DNA from: Methylibium rhizosphaerae
GTDB lineage: Bacteria; Pseudomonadota; Gammaproteobacteria; Burkholderiales; Burkholderiaceae_C
Reading direction: 5' to 3'
Assembly: GCF_006386545.1 (NCBI RefSeq)
Contig: NZ_SWAR01000005.1
Location: forward strand, 1-64,000
Length of the DNA stretch: 64,000 nt
Positions 1 through 7,335 of the stretch are shown in pieces. Every line of letters starts with the position of its first letter. Position 1 is the stretch's first letter. Position numbers and translations under genes: made by a program. The notes under the pieces are model-generated. The model was not told where the DNA came from. It made no database searches and saw only the letters and a program-made list of their open reading frames with translations.

Positions 1-123
1 ATCGAGCTGTTCGTGCAACGCTACAACGCCGACGCCACGCCTTTCCAGTGGGTTGCCACCGCCGACTCAATCCTGCAAAAGATCGAGCGGATCGCGAAAC
101 GTATTTCTGCGACAGGACACTAG
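1..123 (+). mobile_element. IS630-family transposase, C-terminal end (cut by window edge)
   Basis: An open frame enters from the left edge and stops at TAG 121-123. Its last 40 residues include the stretches FVQRYNADATPFQW and ATADSILQKIERIAKR and end in SATGH. This is the conserved C-terminal tail of IS630-type DDE transposases (family knowledge). I cannot see the catalytic domain, the left end of the element or the terminal inverted repeats, so whether the element is intact outside the window is unknown. The following lipoprotein gene is in the same orientation and could be read through from it. Confidence 0.8.
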
Positions 124-243
124 CAAGCGCCGGCGAGAACTGGCAAGACGTCTTCTGCATCCGGTTTGCGGATCCGTCCGTATGGGCCCCTCACGCCGCC
201 GCATCCATGGCGGCGCCCCCTCAACGGACCTCAGGAGACCGAG

Positions 244-804
244 ATGCCCACCACCCTTGCGATTCCTTTCGTTTCCCTGCTGTCGGCCGGCGCGATGCTG
301 GCGCTGACCGCCTGCGCGACGTCGATGGCGCCGAAGAGCGCGATGGTCGACAACGCGGCCTTGCCAGAAGCCGTGCGCGTGCCGGCCGGCGAGATGCAGA
401 AGATGTGGACCGTGGGCGTGGGTGAGATCACCTACGAATGCCGCGAGAAGAAGGACATGGCCGGCCAGTACGAATGGGCCTTCGTGGCCCCGGTGGCGGC
501 GCTCAAGGGCGCAGACGGCCAGGTGGTCGGCAGGTACTACGGCGGCCCGACCTGGGAGGCGAACGACGGCTCCCGGGTCACCGGCAAGCAGGTCGCGGTG
601 GCGCCGAACCAGCCGGGCAGCATCCCGCTGCAGCTGGTGAAGGCCGAACCCGCCAGCGGCATGGGCGCGATGCAGGGCGTGAGCTACATCCAGCGGCTGA
701 AGACCCAGGGCGGCGTGGCACCGGCTGCGGCATGCGGCATGGCGAACCAGGGCGCGCGACAGCAGGTGGCCTACCAGGCCGACTACGTGTTCTACGGCCG
801 CTGA
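244..804 (+). CDS. DUF3455 domain lipoprotein
   Basis: A 186-residue exported protein of unknown function. The first 24 residues form a hydrophobic segment ending in the lipobox LTAC (Cys24), so it is probably a lipoprotein, although the n-region has no Lys or Arg, which is unusual. The rest matches the DUF3455 pattern: VRVPAGEMQKMW near the start, then EWAFVAPVAAL, GRYYGGPTWEANDGS and a final ADYVFYGR. The chosen ATG at 244 follows AGGAG at 231-235; an earlier in-frame ATG at 166 would bury the signal peptide. It is separated from the convergent waaF by 15 bases. DUF3455 has no established activity and none is claimed. Confidence 0.85.
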   Translation: MPTTLAIPFVSLLSAGAMLALTACATSMAPKSAMVDNAALPEAVRVPAGEMQKMWTVGVGEITYECREKKDMAGQYEWAFVAPVAALKGADGQVVGRYYGGPTWEANDGSRVTGKQVAVAPNQPGSIPLQLVKAEPASGMGAMQGVSYIQRLKTQGGVAPAAACGMANQGARQQVAYQADYVFYGR

Positions 805-819
805 GGCTCCTGCGGTTTG

Positions 820-1845
820 CTACCGGGCCGGCGCCGGCTGGCCTTCGAGCACCTCGCGCAGCGCGGCCCCCACCCGCTCCGGACTCACTTCGGTGAGGCA
901 GCGGTAGTGGCCGTAGCGGCATTCGCGTGCGAAGCAGGGCATGCAGTCCAGCCCCAGCTCGCCCTTGAGCCACACCACCCGCGACTTCGGGCTGTGCGGC
1001 GGGGTGTGGTCGGGGCTGGTGGAGCCGAACACGGCGGCCTGCGGGATGTCGAAGCCGGCCGCCACGTGCATCAACCCCGAGTCGTTGCTGACCATGCCGC
1101 GCGCCGCGGCAATCAAGGCCATGGCTTCGTCCAGCGTGGTCTTGCCTGCCATCACCCGGCAGGCGCCGGGCGCCAGCAGCGAAATCTCGTCGCACACCGG
1201 GCCGTCCTTGCCGGAGCCCAGCAACAGCACCGGCTGCAGGCTCTGCGAATAGAGCTGGCGTGCCAGTGCGGCGAAGTGCTCGGTGGGCCAGCGCTTGGCG
1301 GGGCCGTATTCGGCGCCCGGCGCAAACACCCAGTAGGCGCCCCGGCGCACCTGCGCCCGGGCCAGCGCCTCGAGCACCGTGGCCGAAGGCAACGACAGCC
1401 GCGGCCTCGCATCGGGCGCCACGCCGCCGTCGCCGGCCAGCGCACCGTAGAAGGCCACCATCGGCGGGCGTTCGTCGCGCGGGTTGGGCAGGCGGCGGTT
1501 CAGCAGCAGCCAGCGGCCTTCACCCTGGTAGCCCACCCGCACCGGGATGCGCGCCAGCCAAGGCACCAGCGCCGACTTGATGGAGTTGGGCAGCACGTAG
1601 GCGCGCTCGAAACGTCCGCGCAGCGTGGCGGCCAGCTGCTTGCGCGCCGCCCAGTCGAGGCGGCCATGGGCAAACGGCAGCTCGATGATGTCGGCCACCT
1701 GCGGCATGGCTCGCAGCACCGGCGCCACCCACGGCAGCGCCGCCACCGTGAGCGTCTCGCCGCGTTCCGCCAGCTCGGCCAGCAGCGGCTCCGCCATCAC
1801 GGCGTCGCCGATCCATTGCGGGGCGACTACCAACGAGCGAGCCAT
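820..1845 (-). CDS. waaF: Lipopolysaccharide heptosyltransferase II
   Basis: A glycosyltransferase family 9 enzyme of about 341 residues that adds the second L-glycero-D-manno-heptose to the LPS inner core at the cytoplasmic face of the inner membrane. The N-terminus has the family start SLVVAPQWIGDAVMAEPLL, the middle has FAPGAEYGPAKRWP, and the C-terminal nucleotide-sugar site reads SNDSGLMHVAAG followed by VFGSTSPDHTPPHSP. The start at 1845 fits the conserved N-terminus; an upstream in-frame ATG at 1893 would add 16 unconserved residues lying in intergenic repeat. The order ilvE, zinc-finger gene, waaF on the minus strand is common in Burkholderiales, and the three are probably co-transcribed. 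Confidence 0.92.
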   Translation of the reverse strand: MARSLVVAPQWIGDAVMAEPLLAELAERGETLTVAALPWVAPVLRAMPQVADIIELPFAHGRLDWAARKQLAATLRGRFERAYVLPNSIKSALVPWLARIPVRVGYQGEGRWLLLNRRLPNPRDERPPMVAFYGALAGDGGVAPDARPRLSLPSATVLEALARAQVRRGAYWVFAPGAEYGPAKRWPTEHFAALARQLYSQSLQPVLLLGSGKDGPVCDEISLLAPGACRVMAGKTTLDEAMALIAAARGMVSNDSGLMHVAAGFDIPQAAVFGSTSPDHTPPHSPKSRVVWLKGELGLDCMPCFARECRYGHYRCLTEVSPERVGAALREVLEGQPAPAR

Positions 1846-1892
1846 GTGCTTCCGTTCATGTGCCTCTTGCTCAAACACCACCCCTGCCACCA

Positions 1893-1977
1893 AGCGGACG
1901 CCGCGGATCCGGCTTGGCCGGTCCGCCAGCGTGGCCCCCTTGAGGGGGAGCGCCGCAGGCGCTACGGGGGTGGGTCA
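1893..1977. repeat. Dispersed Burkholderiales-type intergenic repeat with hairpins
   Basis: The segment between waaF and the zinc-finger gene contains CCCCCTTGAGGGGG (1930-1943, self-complementary arms), AGCGCCGCAGGCGCT and ATCCGGCTTGGCCGGT. This combination is a recurrent non-coding repeat that I recognise from many Burkholderiales genomes. It has no coding signal. Its hairpins could stabilise or punctuate the ilvE-waaF transcript. Related hairpin repeats occur elsewhere in the window, near 41920 and 51075. Confidence 0.6.
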
Positions 1978-2196
1978 TCAGTGCGCGGAAACCTTCTCGC
2001 CAGCCTTCAGCTTGTAGACCGTGCCGCAGTACGGGCACCAGCCTTCGCCGGTGGTCGCCACGTCGATGAAGACGCGCGGGTGGTTGCTCCACAACGGCAT
2101 CTTCGGGTTGGGGCAGAACACCACGCCCGGTCCCTGCAGTTCGGCCGCCGTCACTTCGACCACCGCCTTGGGTTGCTTGCTGCTGCTGTCGTTCAT
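1978..2196 (-). CDS. Zinc-finger domain protein (CHCC type)
   Basis: A 72-residue protein. The potential metal ligands are Cys28 in VVFCPNP, His39 in SNHPRVF, and the pair WCPYCG (Cys54, Cys57), giving a C-x10-H-x14-C-x2-C arrangement typical of the short zinc-finger proteins related to the mitochondrial complex I NDUFS6 subunit. The gene lies 11 bases downstream of ilvE and upstream of waaF, an arrangement I recall as conserved in betaproteobacteria. Its exact role is unknown. The N-terminus is Ser/Lys rich and probably disordered. Confidence 0.85.
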   Translation of the reverse strand: MNDSSSKQPKAVVEVTAAELQGPGVVFCPNPKMPLWSNHPRVFIDVATTGEGWCPYCGTVYKLKAGEKVSAH

Positions 2197-2207
2197 GTCG
2201 TCTGCTT

Positions 2208-3131
2208 TCAAACCTTCGTCAGCCACTCGGCGTATTTCGGGTTGCGGCCGTTCACGATGTCGAAGAAGGCGCTCTGGATCTTTTCGGTGATCGGGCCGCG
2301 CGAACCCTGGCCGATCTCGATGCGGTCGAGCTCGCGGATGGGCGTGACTTCGGCAGCCGTGCCGGTGAAGAAGGCCTCGTCGCAGATGTAGACCTCGTCG
2401 CGGGTGATGCGCTTCTCGACCAGCTTCAACCCCAGGTCGTTGCAGATCGCGAACACGGTGTTGCGGGTGATGCCGTTGAGCGCACCGGCCGACAGGTCCG
2501 GCGTGTAGACCACGCCGTTCTTGATGACGAACAGGTTCTCGCCCGCGCCTTCGCTCACGAAGCCGGCCGAGTCGAGCAGCATCGCCTCGTCGTAGCCTTC
2601 GTCGGTGGCCTCCATGTTGGCCAGGATGGAGTTGGTGTAGTTGCTCACCGCCTTGGCCTGCGTCATCGTGATGTTGACGTGGTGGCGGGTGTAGCTGGAG
2701 GTCTTGACCCGGATGCCGCGCTTGAGGCCTTCCTCGCCCAGGTAGGCGCCCCAGGCCCAGGCCGCGATCATCAGGTGGATCTTGTTGCCCTTGGGCGAGA
2801 CGCCCAGCTTCTCGGAGCCGATCCAGGTCAGCGGACGCAGATAGCAGCTCTCGAGCTTGTTGGCGCGCACCACCTCGCACTGCGCCTCCATCACCTGCTC
2901 CAGCGTGAAGGGGATCTTCATGCGCAGGATCTTGGCGCTGTTGAACAGGCGCTCGGTGTGCTCGCGCAGCCGGAAGATGGCGGTGCCGTTGGCGGTGTTG
3001 TAGGCACGCACCCCCTCGAAAGCGCCGCAGCCGTAGTGCAGCGTGTGGGTCAGCACGTGGATCTTGGCGTCGCGCCAGTCGACGAGCTCACCGTCCATCC
3101 AGATCTTGCCGTCGCGGTCGTCCATGCCCAT
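2208..3131 (-). CDS. ilvE: Branched-chain amino acid aminotransferase
   Basis: A PLP fold-type IV aminotransferase of 307 residues that interconverts Val, Leu and Ile with their 2-oxo acids using glutamate/2-oxoglutarate. The start reads DRDGKIWMDGELVDWRDAKI and is followed by HVLTHTLHYGCGAFEG, both diagnostic of bacterial IlvE. The PLP lysine is in the segment QAKAVSNYTNSILANMEA, and GFVSEGAGENLFVIKNG binds the cofactor phosphate region. Length is normal. The first 44 bases overlap the 3' end of the upstream LysR gene on the same strand, so the two may be translationally linked. Confidence 0.95.
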   Translation of the reverse strand: MGMDDRDGKIWMDGELVDWRDAKIHVLTHTLHYGCGAFEGVRAYNTANGTAIFRLREHTERLFNSAKILRMKIPFTLEQVMEAQCEVVRANKLESCYLRPLTWIGSEKLGVSPKGNKIHLMIAAWAWGAYLGEEGLKRGIRVKTSSYTRHHVNITMTQAKAVSNYTNSILANMEATDEGYDEAMLLDSAGFVSEGAGENLFVIKNGVVYTPDLSAGALNGITRNTVFAICNDLGLKLVEKRITRDEVYICDEAFFTGTAAEVTPIRELDRIEIGQGSRGPITEKIQSAFFDIVNGRNPKYAEWLTKV

Positions 3132-4116
3132 GAAAGGCTCCTCGGGAATGCTTGGGGGAAGCCGGGATTTTACGAGCCGGCGCCGTGAGCCCCCGCCACG
3201 CGGTGAGCACTTCTTCGCGCAGCCAGGCCAGCCCCGGGTCGTGCTCGGCGCGCGGGTGCAGCACCCATTCCATCGTGAAGCCGCTCATCTCGAACGGCAG
3301 CTCCCGGCTGGCAATGCGCGCCGCGGCCGCCGCCGCCACCCGGCGCGGCAGCACCGCGGCGAGCTGGCTGCGTTCGATGACGTCCACCGCCGCCGAAAAG
3401 TTGGGCACCGACAGCTGCACGAAGCGCCGCAGCCCCAGCGCCTGCAGGGCCTGGTCGGCACGGCCGCTGAAGGCCGCCTCGCGAGAAGCCGCCGAGCCCA
3501 CCTCCCGCGGCGCGATGAACAGCTGCGGCGCGGCCGCCATGTCGGCCGCCGACAGGCGCCGCCGCGCCGCCAGCGGGTGGCCGTGGGCGAAGGCGAACAC
3601 GAAGTCCTCGTCGAACAGCGGCGCCGCCCGCAGGCCGCGGGGCGTGAGCCCGCGCACCATGAGCGCCGCGTCCACGTCGCCGGCCGTCATGCGCGCCACC
3701 AGGCTGGTCACGTCGGGCGTGACCTGCGCCAGCTGCACGCCGCCCGCCTGCTCGCCCAGCCGCGCGGCCAGTGGGCCCAGCAGCGTGGCGGCCATGTAGT
3801 CGGTGGACGCGATGTGGAACACCCGCTTCGACCGGGCCGCGTCGAAGCCGCCGGGCGGCTCGAGCAGCGCCTGCAGGTCGGCCAGCACGCGCCGCACCGG
3901 CTCGGCCAGCGCCTCGGCGCGTGCGGTGGGCGCCACGCCGGCGGCGGTGCGCACGAACAGGGGGTCTGCGAACACCTCGCGCAGCCGCGCCAGCAGTGCG
4001 CTGGTGGCCGGCTGGCTCAGGAACAGCTGCTTGGCCGCGCGCGACACGCTGCGCTCGCGCATGAGGGCGTCGAAGCCCCGCAGCAGCGCGATGTCGAGTG
4101 AACGGATATCTGCCAT
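3088..4116 (-). CDS. LysR-family transcriptional regulator
   Basis: A 342-residue LysR-type regulator. The HTH lies near residues 8-60 (ALMRERSVSRAAKQLFLSQP, then SALLARLREVFADPLFVRT), followed by a substrate-binding-like effector domain. ATG 4116 is chosen because it places the HTH 8-10 residues from the start. The last ~25 residues are rich in Arg, His and Gly and run 44 bases into ilvE, longer than most LysR proteins, so the end may be an evolved read-through. It is divergent from the NAD(P)-binding protein gene at 4220 with a LysR-type dyad between them, so that gene is its likely target. Confidence 0.85.
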   Translation of the reverse strand: MADIRSLDIALLRGFDALMRERSVSRAAKQLFLSQPATSALLARLREVFADPLFVRTAAGVAPTARAEALAEPVRRVLADLQALLEPPGGFDAARSKRVFHIASTDYMAATLLGPLAARLGEQAGGVQLAQVTPDVTSLVARMTAGDVDAALMVRGLTPRGLRAAPLFDEDFVFAFAHGHPLAARRRLSAADMAAAPQLFIAPREVGSAASREAAFSGRADQALQALGLRRFVQLSVPNFSAAVDVIERSQLAAVLPRRVAAAAAARIASRELPFEMSGFTMEWVLHPRAEHDPGLAWLREEVLTAWRGLTAPARKIPASPKHSRGAFHGHGRPRRQDLDGR

Positions 4117-4137
4117 GCAGATATTGTGAATCCCTTC

Positions 4138-4153
4138 ATTCGATTGGACGAAT
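4138..4153. promoter_or_regulatory. Probable LysR-box operator in divergent promoter
   Basis: The sequence ATTCGATTGGACGAAT is a perfect inverted repeat (arms ATTCG/CGAAT, 6-base spacer) that fits the T-N11-A LysR consensus. It lies 22 bases upstream of the regulator start (4116) and 67 bases upstream of the divergent oxidoreductase gene, the usual position for an autoregulatory and activation site. Confidence 0.6.
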
Positions 4154-4219
4154 AACGCCGGCCGGCCGAAAGTCCACTCCATCGCAACCGCCGCAAGCCG
4201 GCAGATGAAGGAGAAGGCA

Positions 4220-4885
4220 ATGACCGCAACCAACCCGACCGCAAAGTTCTCGGTGCTCGGCGCCGGCATGGTGGGCCACGCACTGGCCGGCAAGCTGGTG
4301 TCGCTGGGCTATCCGGTGATGATGGGTTCCCGCGACGAGAGCGCGGCCAAGGCCGCCGCCTGGGCGCAGCAGGCCGGGCCCCTCGCTTCGACGGGCAGCT
4401 ATGCGCAGGCCGCCGCCTTCGGCGACATCGTGATCAACGCGCTGCAGGGCGCGGCCAGCCTGTCGGTGCTGGGCGACCTGAACGCCCGGCTGGCCGGCAA
4501 GCTGCTGATCGACATCGCCAACCCGCTGGATTTCTCGCACGGGATGCCGCCGCGGCTGTTCGTCAGCAACACGACCTCGCTGGCCGAGGAGATCCAGAAG
4601 GCGCTGCCGACCACCCGCGTGGTGAAGACGCTCAACACCATGCATGCGCCGGTGATGGTGGACCCGGGCCTGGTGCCCGGGCCGCACGAGGTGTTCGTGA
4701 GCGGCGACGACGAAGGCGCCAAGGCCCGGGTGATCGACCTGCTCAGGAGCTTCGGCTGGCAGGCGCCCATCGACCTGGGCGGCCTGGACAGCGCGCGCGG
4801 CACCGAGCAGTGGCTCGCACTGTGGTTCCGCCTCTACGGCCGCCTGGGCACCGGCGTGTTCAACCTGCGCCTCGTGCGGCCCTGA
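4220..4885 (+). CDS. NADPH-dependent F420 reductase-like NAD(P)-binding protein
   Basis: A 221-residue single-domain protein with a Rossmann motif at the start (FSVLGAGMVGHALAGKL, GxGxxG) and VMMGSRDESAAKAAAW after strand 2, as in F420-dependent NADP reductase-like and pyrroline-5-carboxylate reductase-like oxidoreductases. VVKTLNTMHAPVM is the segment that contacts cofactor and substrate in these proteins. GGAGAA is 6 bases before ATG 4220; an in-frame ATG at 4205 contains the SD itself and is rejected. The substrate is unknown. It is divergent from the LysR gene and probably controlled by it. Confidence 0.8.
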   Translation: MTATNPTAKFSVLGAGMVGHALAGKLVSLGYPVMMGSRDESAAKAAAWAQQAGPLASTGSYAQAAAFGDIVINALQGAASLSVLGDLNARLAGKLLIDIANPLDFSHGMPPRLFVSNTTSLAEEIQKALPTTRVVKTLNTMHAPVMVDPGLVPGPHEVFVSGDDEGAKARVIDLLRSFGWQAPIDLGGLDSARGTEQWLALWFRLYGRLGTGVFNLRLVRP

Positions 4886-4892
4886 CCCGCCC

Positions 4893-5828
4893 TCAGGCCA
4901 GCGGGATGTAGATGTCGGTGTGCAGCTGCTCGGGCGGCGTCTTGCTCGGGTCGTTCACGTACAGCTCGAACGGCGCCACGTCGCGCAGCGCATGGCCGGT
5001 GGCCGGCAGCCAGTCGCGGTAGATCGCATCCCAGGTGTCGTGCAGCCCGCTGTAGGGGCCGACGTGGGTGAACACCGCATAGCGGCCGGCCGGCACTTCC
5101 TGCCAGGCCAGCGTGCCGGCGAGTTCGATGTCGGGCCGCGCCGGTGTGCCGCGGCGTTCGGCGAGCGAGTAGTCGAACACGGCACCGCCGAGCAGGCGGC
5201 ACTGCTGGTCATCGTCGCCGGCGGGCTGGTCCGGGAACAGCGCAAGGCAGCTCCAGGCCCGGCTGCCGAGGCCGGCCTCGCCGAGCCGGGCCCACAGTTC
5301 GCCGAAGGCCTGCTGGGCAGCCGGGCTCATGTCGCCGGCCCGCATGCCGCGGCCGGTGGTAGTGAGCACGGGAAATGCGGGGGCGTCGACCAGTTGGGGC
5401 TTGAGCATGAAACGTTCTCCTTCGTGGGGTGGTGACCAGGGCGCCGACGGGCGCCGGTCGAACAGGCGCTGCCAGGCCGGCACGTCGCCGGCCCGCACCG
5501 CGGTGGGGGTGGTGTCGAGTTCGCGGCGCATGGCCTTGGCCAGCGCCTGCGCCGATTCGTAGCCGACCTCCAGCGCCACCTCGAGCACCGGCTTGTCGCC
5601 TGCGGCCAGCAGCTCGCAGGCGCGCTGCAGCCGTCGCCAGGTCACGTAGCCCTGCACCGTGGTGCCGAAGTAGGCCCGGAAGATGCGGTGGAAATGGTGG
5701 CGCGACATGGCCGCCCGTTCGGCCAGCGCCTCGACGCCGAGGTCACCATCGAGGTTCGCGTCGACATGAGCCACCGCCCGGGCCAGCAGTTCGAGGTAGC
5801 GGACCGGCCGCTGCTGTGTGTCGTTCAT
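4893..5828 (-). CDS. AraC-family regulator with GyrI-like effector domain
   Basis: A 311-residue protein with two parts. Residues ~10-110 hold two AraC HTH units (LGVEALAERAAMSRHHFHRI and VLEVALEVGYESAQALAKAM). Residues ~140-311 are a GyrI/Rob C-terminal-type effector-binding domain, beginning PQLVDAPAFPVLTTTGRGM and ending FELYVNDPSKTPPEQLHTDI. This architecture is typical of Rob/SoxS-like or multidrug-responsive regulators in which a small hydrophobic molecule binds the second domain. It converges with the upstream oxidoreductase gene (7-base gap). The target is not evident from neighbours. Confidence 0.9.
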   Translation of the reverse strand: MNDTQQRPVRYLELLARAVAHVDANLDGDLGVEALAERAAMSRHHFHRIFRAYFGTTVQGYVTWRRLQRACELLAAGDKPVLEVALEVGYESAQALAKAMRRELDTTPTAVRAGDVPAWQRLFDRRPSAPWSPPHEGERFMLKPQLVDAPAFPVLTTTGRGMRAGDMSPAAQQAFGELWARLGEAGLGSRAWSCLALFPDQPAGDDDQQCRLLGGAVFDYSLAERRGTPARPDIELAGTLAWQEVPAGRYAVFTHVGPYSGLHDTWDAIYRDWLPATGHALRDVAPFELYVNDPSKTPPEQLHTDIYIPLA

Positions 5829-5877
5829 GGCCGCCCATTGTGGGCAGCCGAGGCGGCGCCGGCGTGTCCGGCCGTGC

Positions 5878-6273
5878 TCAGCCGGCCGCGTCGGCCGGGC
5901 GCATCAGTTGCCAGTCGGTGACCTTGCCGCCGCGCAGGTTCACCAGCACCGACACGCCGCCGGCATCGGCCCACAGGAAGGCCTCGTCGGCGGGCGCGAC
6001 CGGCGCCTGCGGCAGCCCCAGGCTGCGGGTGCGCTTCAGCACGTCGATCAGCGTCATGCCGGCCTTCAGCTGTGCATTGAGCATCACCGCGCTGGGCACC
6101 TGCCCCTTGGGCGCGCTGCCGGCGTCGCGCATGGCGCGCAGCGCGCGGCTGAACTGCAGCAGCAGCCAGAACACGATGACGGTGAGCCCGAGCACCACCC
6201 CGCGCCAGCCATACGAGAAGTAGCCCGCCGCCAGGGCCAGCGCGGCCAGGGCCCAACCGATCTGAGGATTCAT
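5878..6273 (-). CDS. Conserved hypothetical membrane protein
   Basis: A 131-residue protein with two N-terminal membrane segments (about residues 6-20 and 25-43) followed by a soluble part. The soluble part carries AGMTLIDVLKRTRSLG and then FLWADAGGVSVLVNLRGGKV, which looks like a small beta-rich domain. I do not recognise a named family. The start ATG 6273 directly precedes the first membrane segment; an earlier frame extension would add unconserved residues. It is divergent from chrB, and the 115 bases between them carry the dyad at 6351-6379. Confidence 0.65.
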   Translation of the reverse strand: MNPQIGWALAALALAAGYFSYGWRGVVLGLTVIVFWLLLQFSRALRAMRDAGSAPKGQVPSAVMLNAQLKAGMTLIDVLKRTRSLGLPQAPVAPADEAFLWADAGGVSVLVNLRGGKVTDWQLMRPADAAG

Positions 6274-6350
6274 GGGCGCGATGCTAATGGCGCAGCGAGG
6301 CGGTCGGCTGCGTGGTAACCGCAGACGCACTTTGCATTCAGCGGTCAGTA

Positions 6351-6379
6351 GCATATATTTCTCTCGTGGAAATAAATGC
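6351..6379. promoter_or_regulatory. Probable ChrB operator (inverted repeat)
   Basis: GCATATATTTC at 6351-6361 and GAAATAAATGC at 6369-6379 are inverted repeats matching at 10 of 11 positions, separated by 7 bases. The A+T-rich dyad stands out in a region of about 70% G+C and ends only 9 bases before the chrB start. It takes the place where an SD would be expected. ChrB proteins are described as chromate-responsive DNA-binding regulators of chr operons (family knowledge), so this is the most likely binding site. Confidence 0.65.
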
Positions 6380-6388
6380 TTCAATGCC

Positions 6389-7327
6389 ATGTGGGCGCTG
6401 CTGATCGCCACCCTGCCCACCCAGCCCAATGCGGTGCGGCTGCGGCTGTGGCGCGCCGTCAAGGCGCTCGGCTGCGGTGCCCTGCGCGACGGCGCCTGGC
6501 TGCTGCCGCTCGACCATGCCGGCGCGCTGGAGGCGCTGGCCGAGCAGGTGCGCGACCACGGCGGCAGCGCCTCGGTGCTGGAGCTGAGCCCGCGCAGCCC
6601 TGCGCAGCGCGACGAGCTGCTGGCCCTGTTCGACCGCAGCGAGGCCTATGCCGGTTGGGCCGAGGCCCAGCGCGCCGTGCTGGCCCAGTTGCCGCAGCTG
6701 CAGGAAACCGAAGCACGCCGCCGCCTGCGCGAAGCCGCCGATGCGCTGGCCGCGCTGCGCCGCATCGACTACTACCCCGGGGCCGCCGCGCTGCAGGCCG
6801 AGGCCGACCTCGCCGCGTTGCGCGCCGCGGTGGACCAGCGGTTCTCGGCCGACGAGCCCAGCCACCGCAGCAGCGCGGCGCTGCCACGGCTCGAGGCACG
6901 CCACTTCCAGGGCAAGCAATGGGCGACCCGGGCCCGGCCCTGGGTCGACCGGCTGGCCTGCGTGTGGTTCATCCGGCGCTTCATCGACGCCAACGCGCGT
7001 TTCGTGTGGCTCACCGACGTGAAGAAGCCACCGCGAAACGTGATCGGCTTCGACTACGACGGCGCGCGCTTCACGCACCAGGGGCCCCGGGTGAGCTTCG
7101 AAGTGATGGTGGCCAGCTTCGGCCTGCAGGACGACCTGCGCCTGCAGCACATTGGCGCAGCGGTGCACTACCTCGACGTGGGCGGCATCCCGGTGCCCGA
7201 GGCCGCCGGCCTGGAAACCATCCTGGGCGGCCTGCGCGAGCTGCATGCCGACGACGACACCCTGTGCACGGCTGCGATGCACGTGTTCGACGGGCTGTAC
7301 GCCTCGGCGAACAAACCTGACAACTGA
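6389..7327 (+). CDS. chrB: Chromate resistance regulator ChrB
   Basis: A 312-residue protein. The N-terminal ChrB domain (about residues 1-130) starts [20 protein letters not shown] and continues [16 protein letters not shown]. The C-terminal ChrB domain (about 175-310) starts [20 protein letters not shown] and includes [12 protein letters not shown] and [19 protein letters not shown]. In characterised chr operons ChrB senses chromate and controls chrA. ATG 6389 is the only start that fits the family N-terminus, and it has no clear SD because the operator-like dyad occupies that position. chrA begins 8 bases after its stop. Confidence 0.92.
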   Translation: MWALLIATLPTQPNAVRLRLWRAVKALGCGALRDGAWLLPLDHAGALEALAEQVRDHGGSASVLELSPRSPAQRDELLALFDRSEAYAGWAEAQRAVLAQLPQLQETEARRRLREAADALAALRRIDYYPGAAALQAEADLAALRAAVDQRFSADEPSHRSSAALPRLEARHFQGKQWATRARPWVDRLACVWFIRRFIDANARFVWLTDVKKPPRNVIGFDYDGARFTHQGPRVSFEVMVASFGLQDDLRLQHIGAAVHYLDVGGIPVPEAAGLETILGGLRELHADDDTLCTAAMHVFDGLYASANKPDN

Positions 7328-7335
7328 CACTCCCT

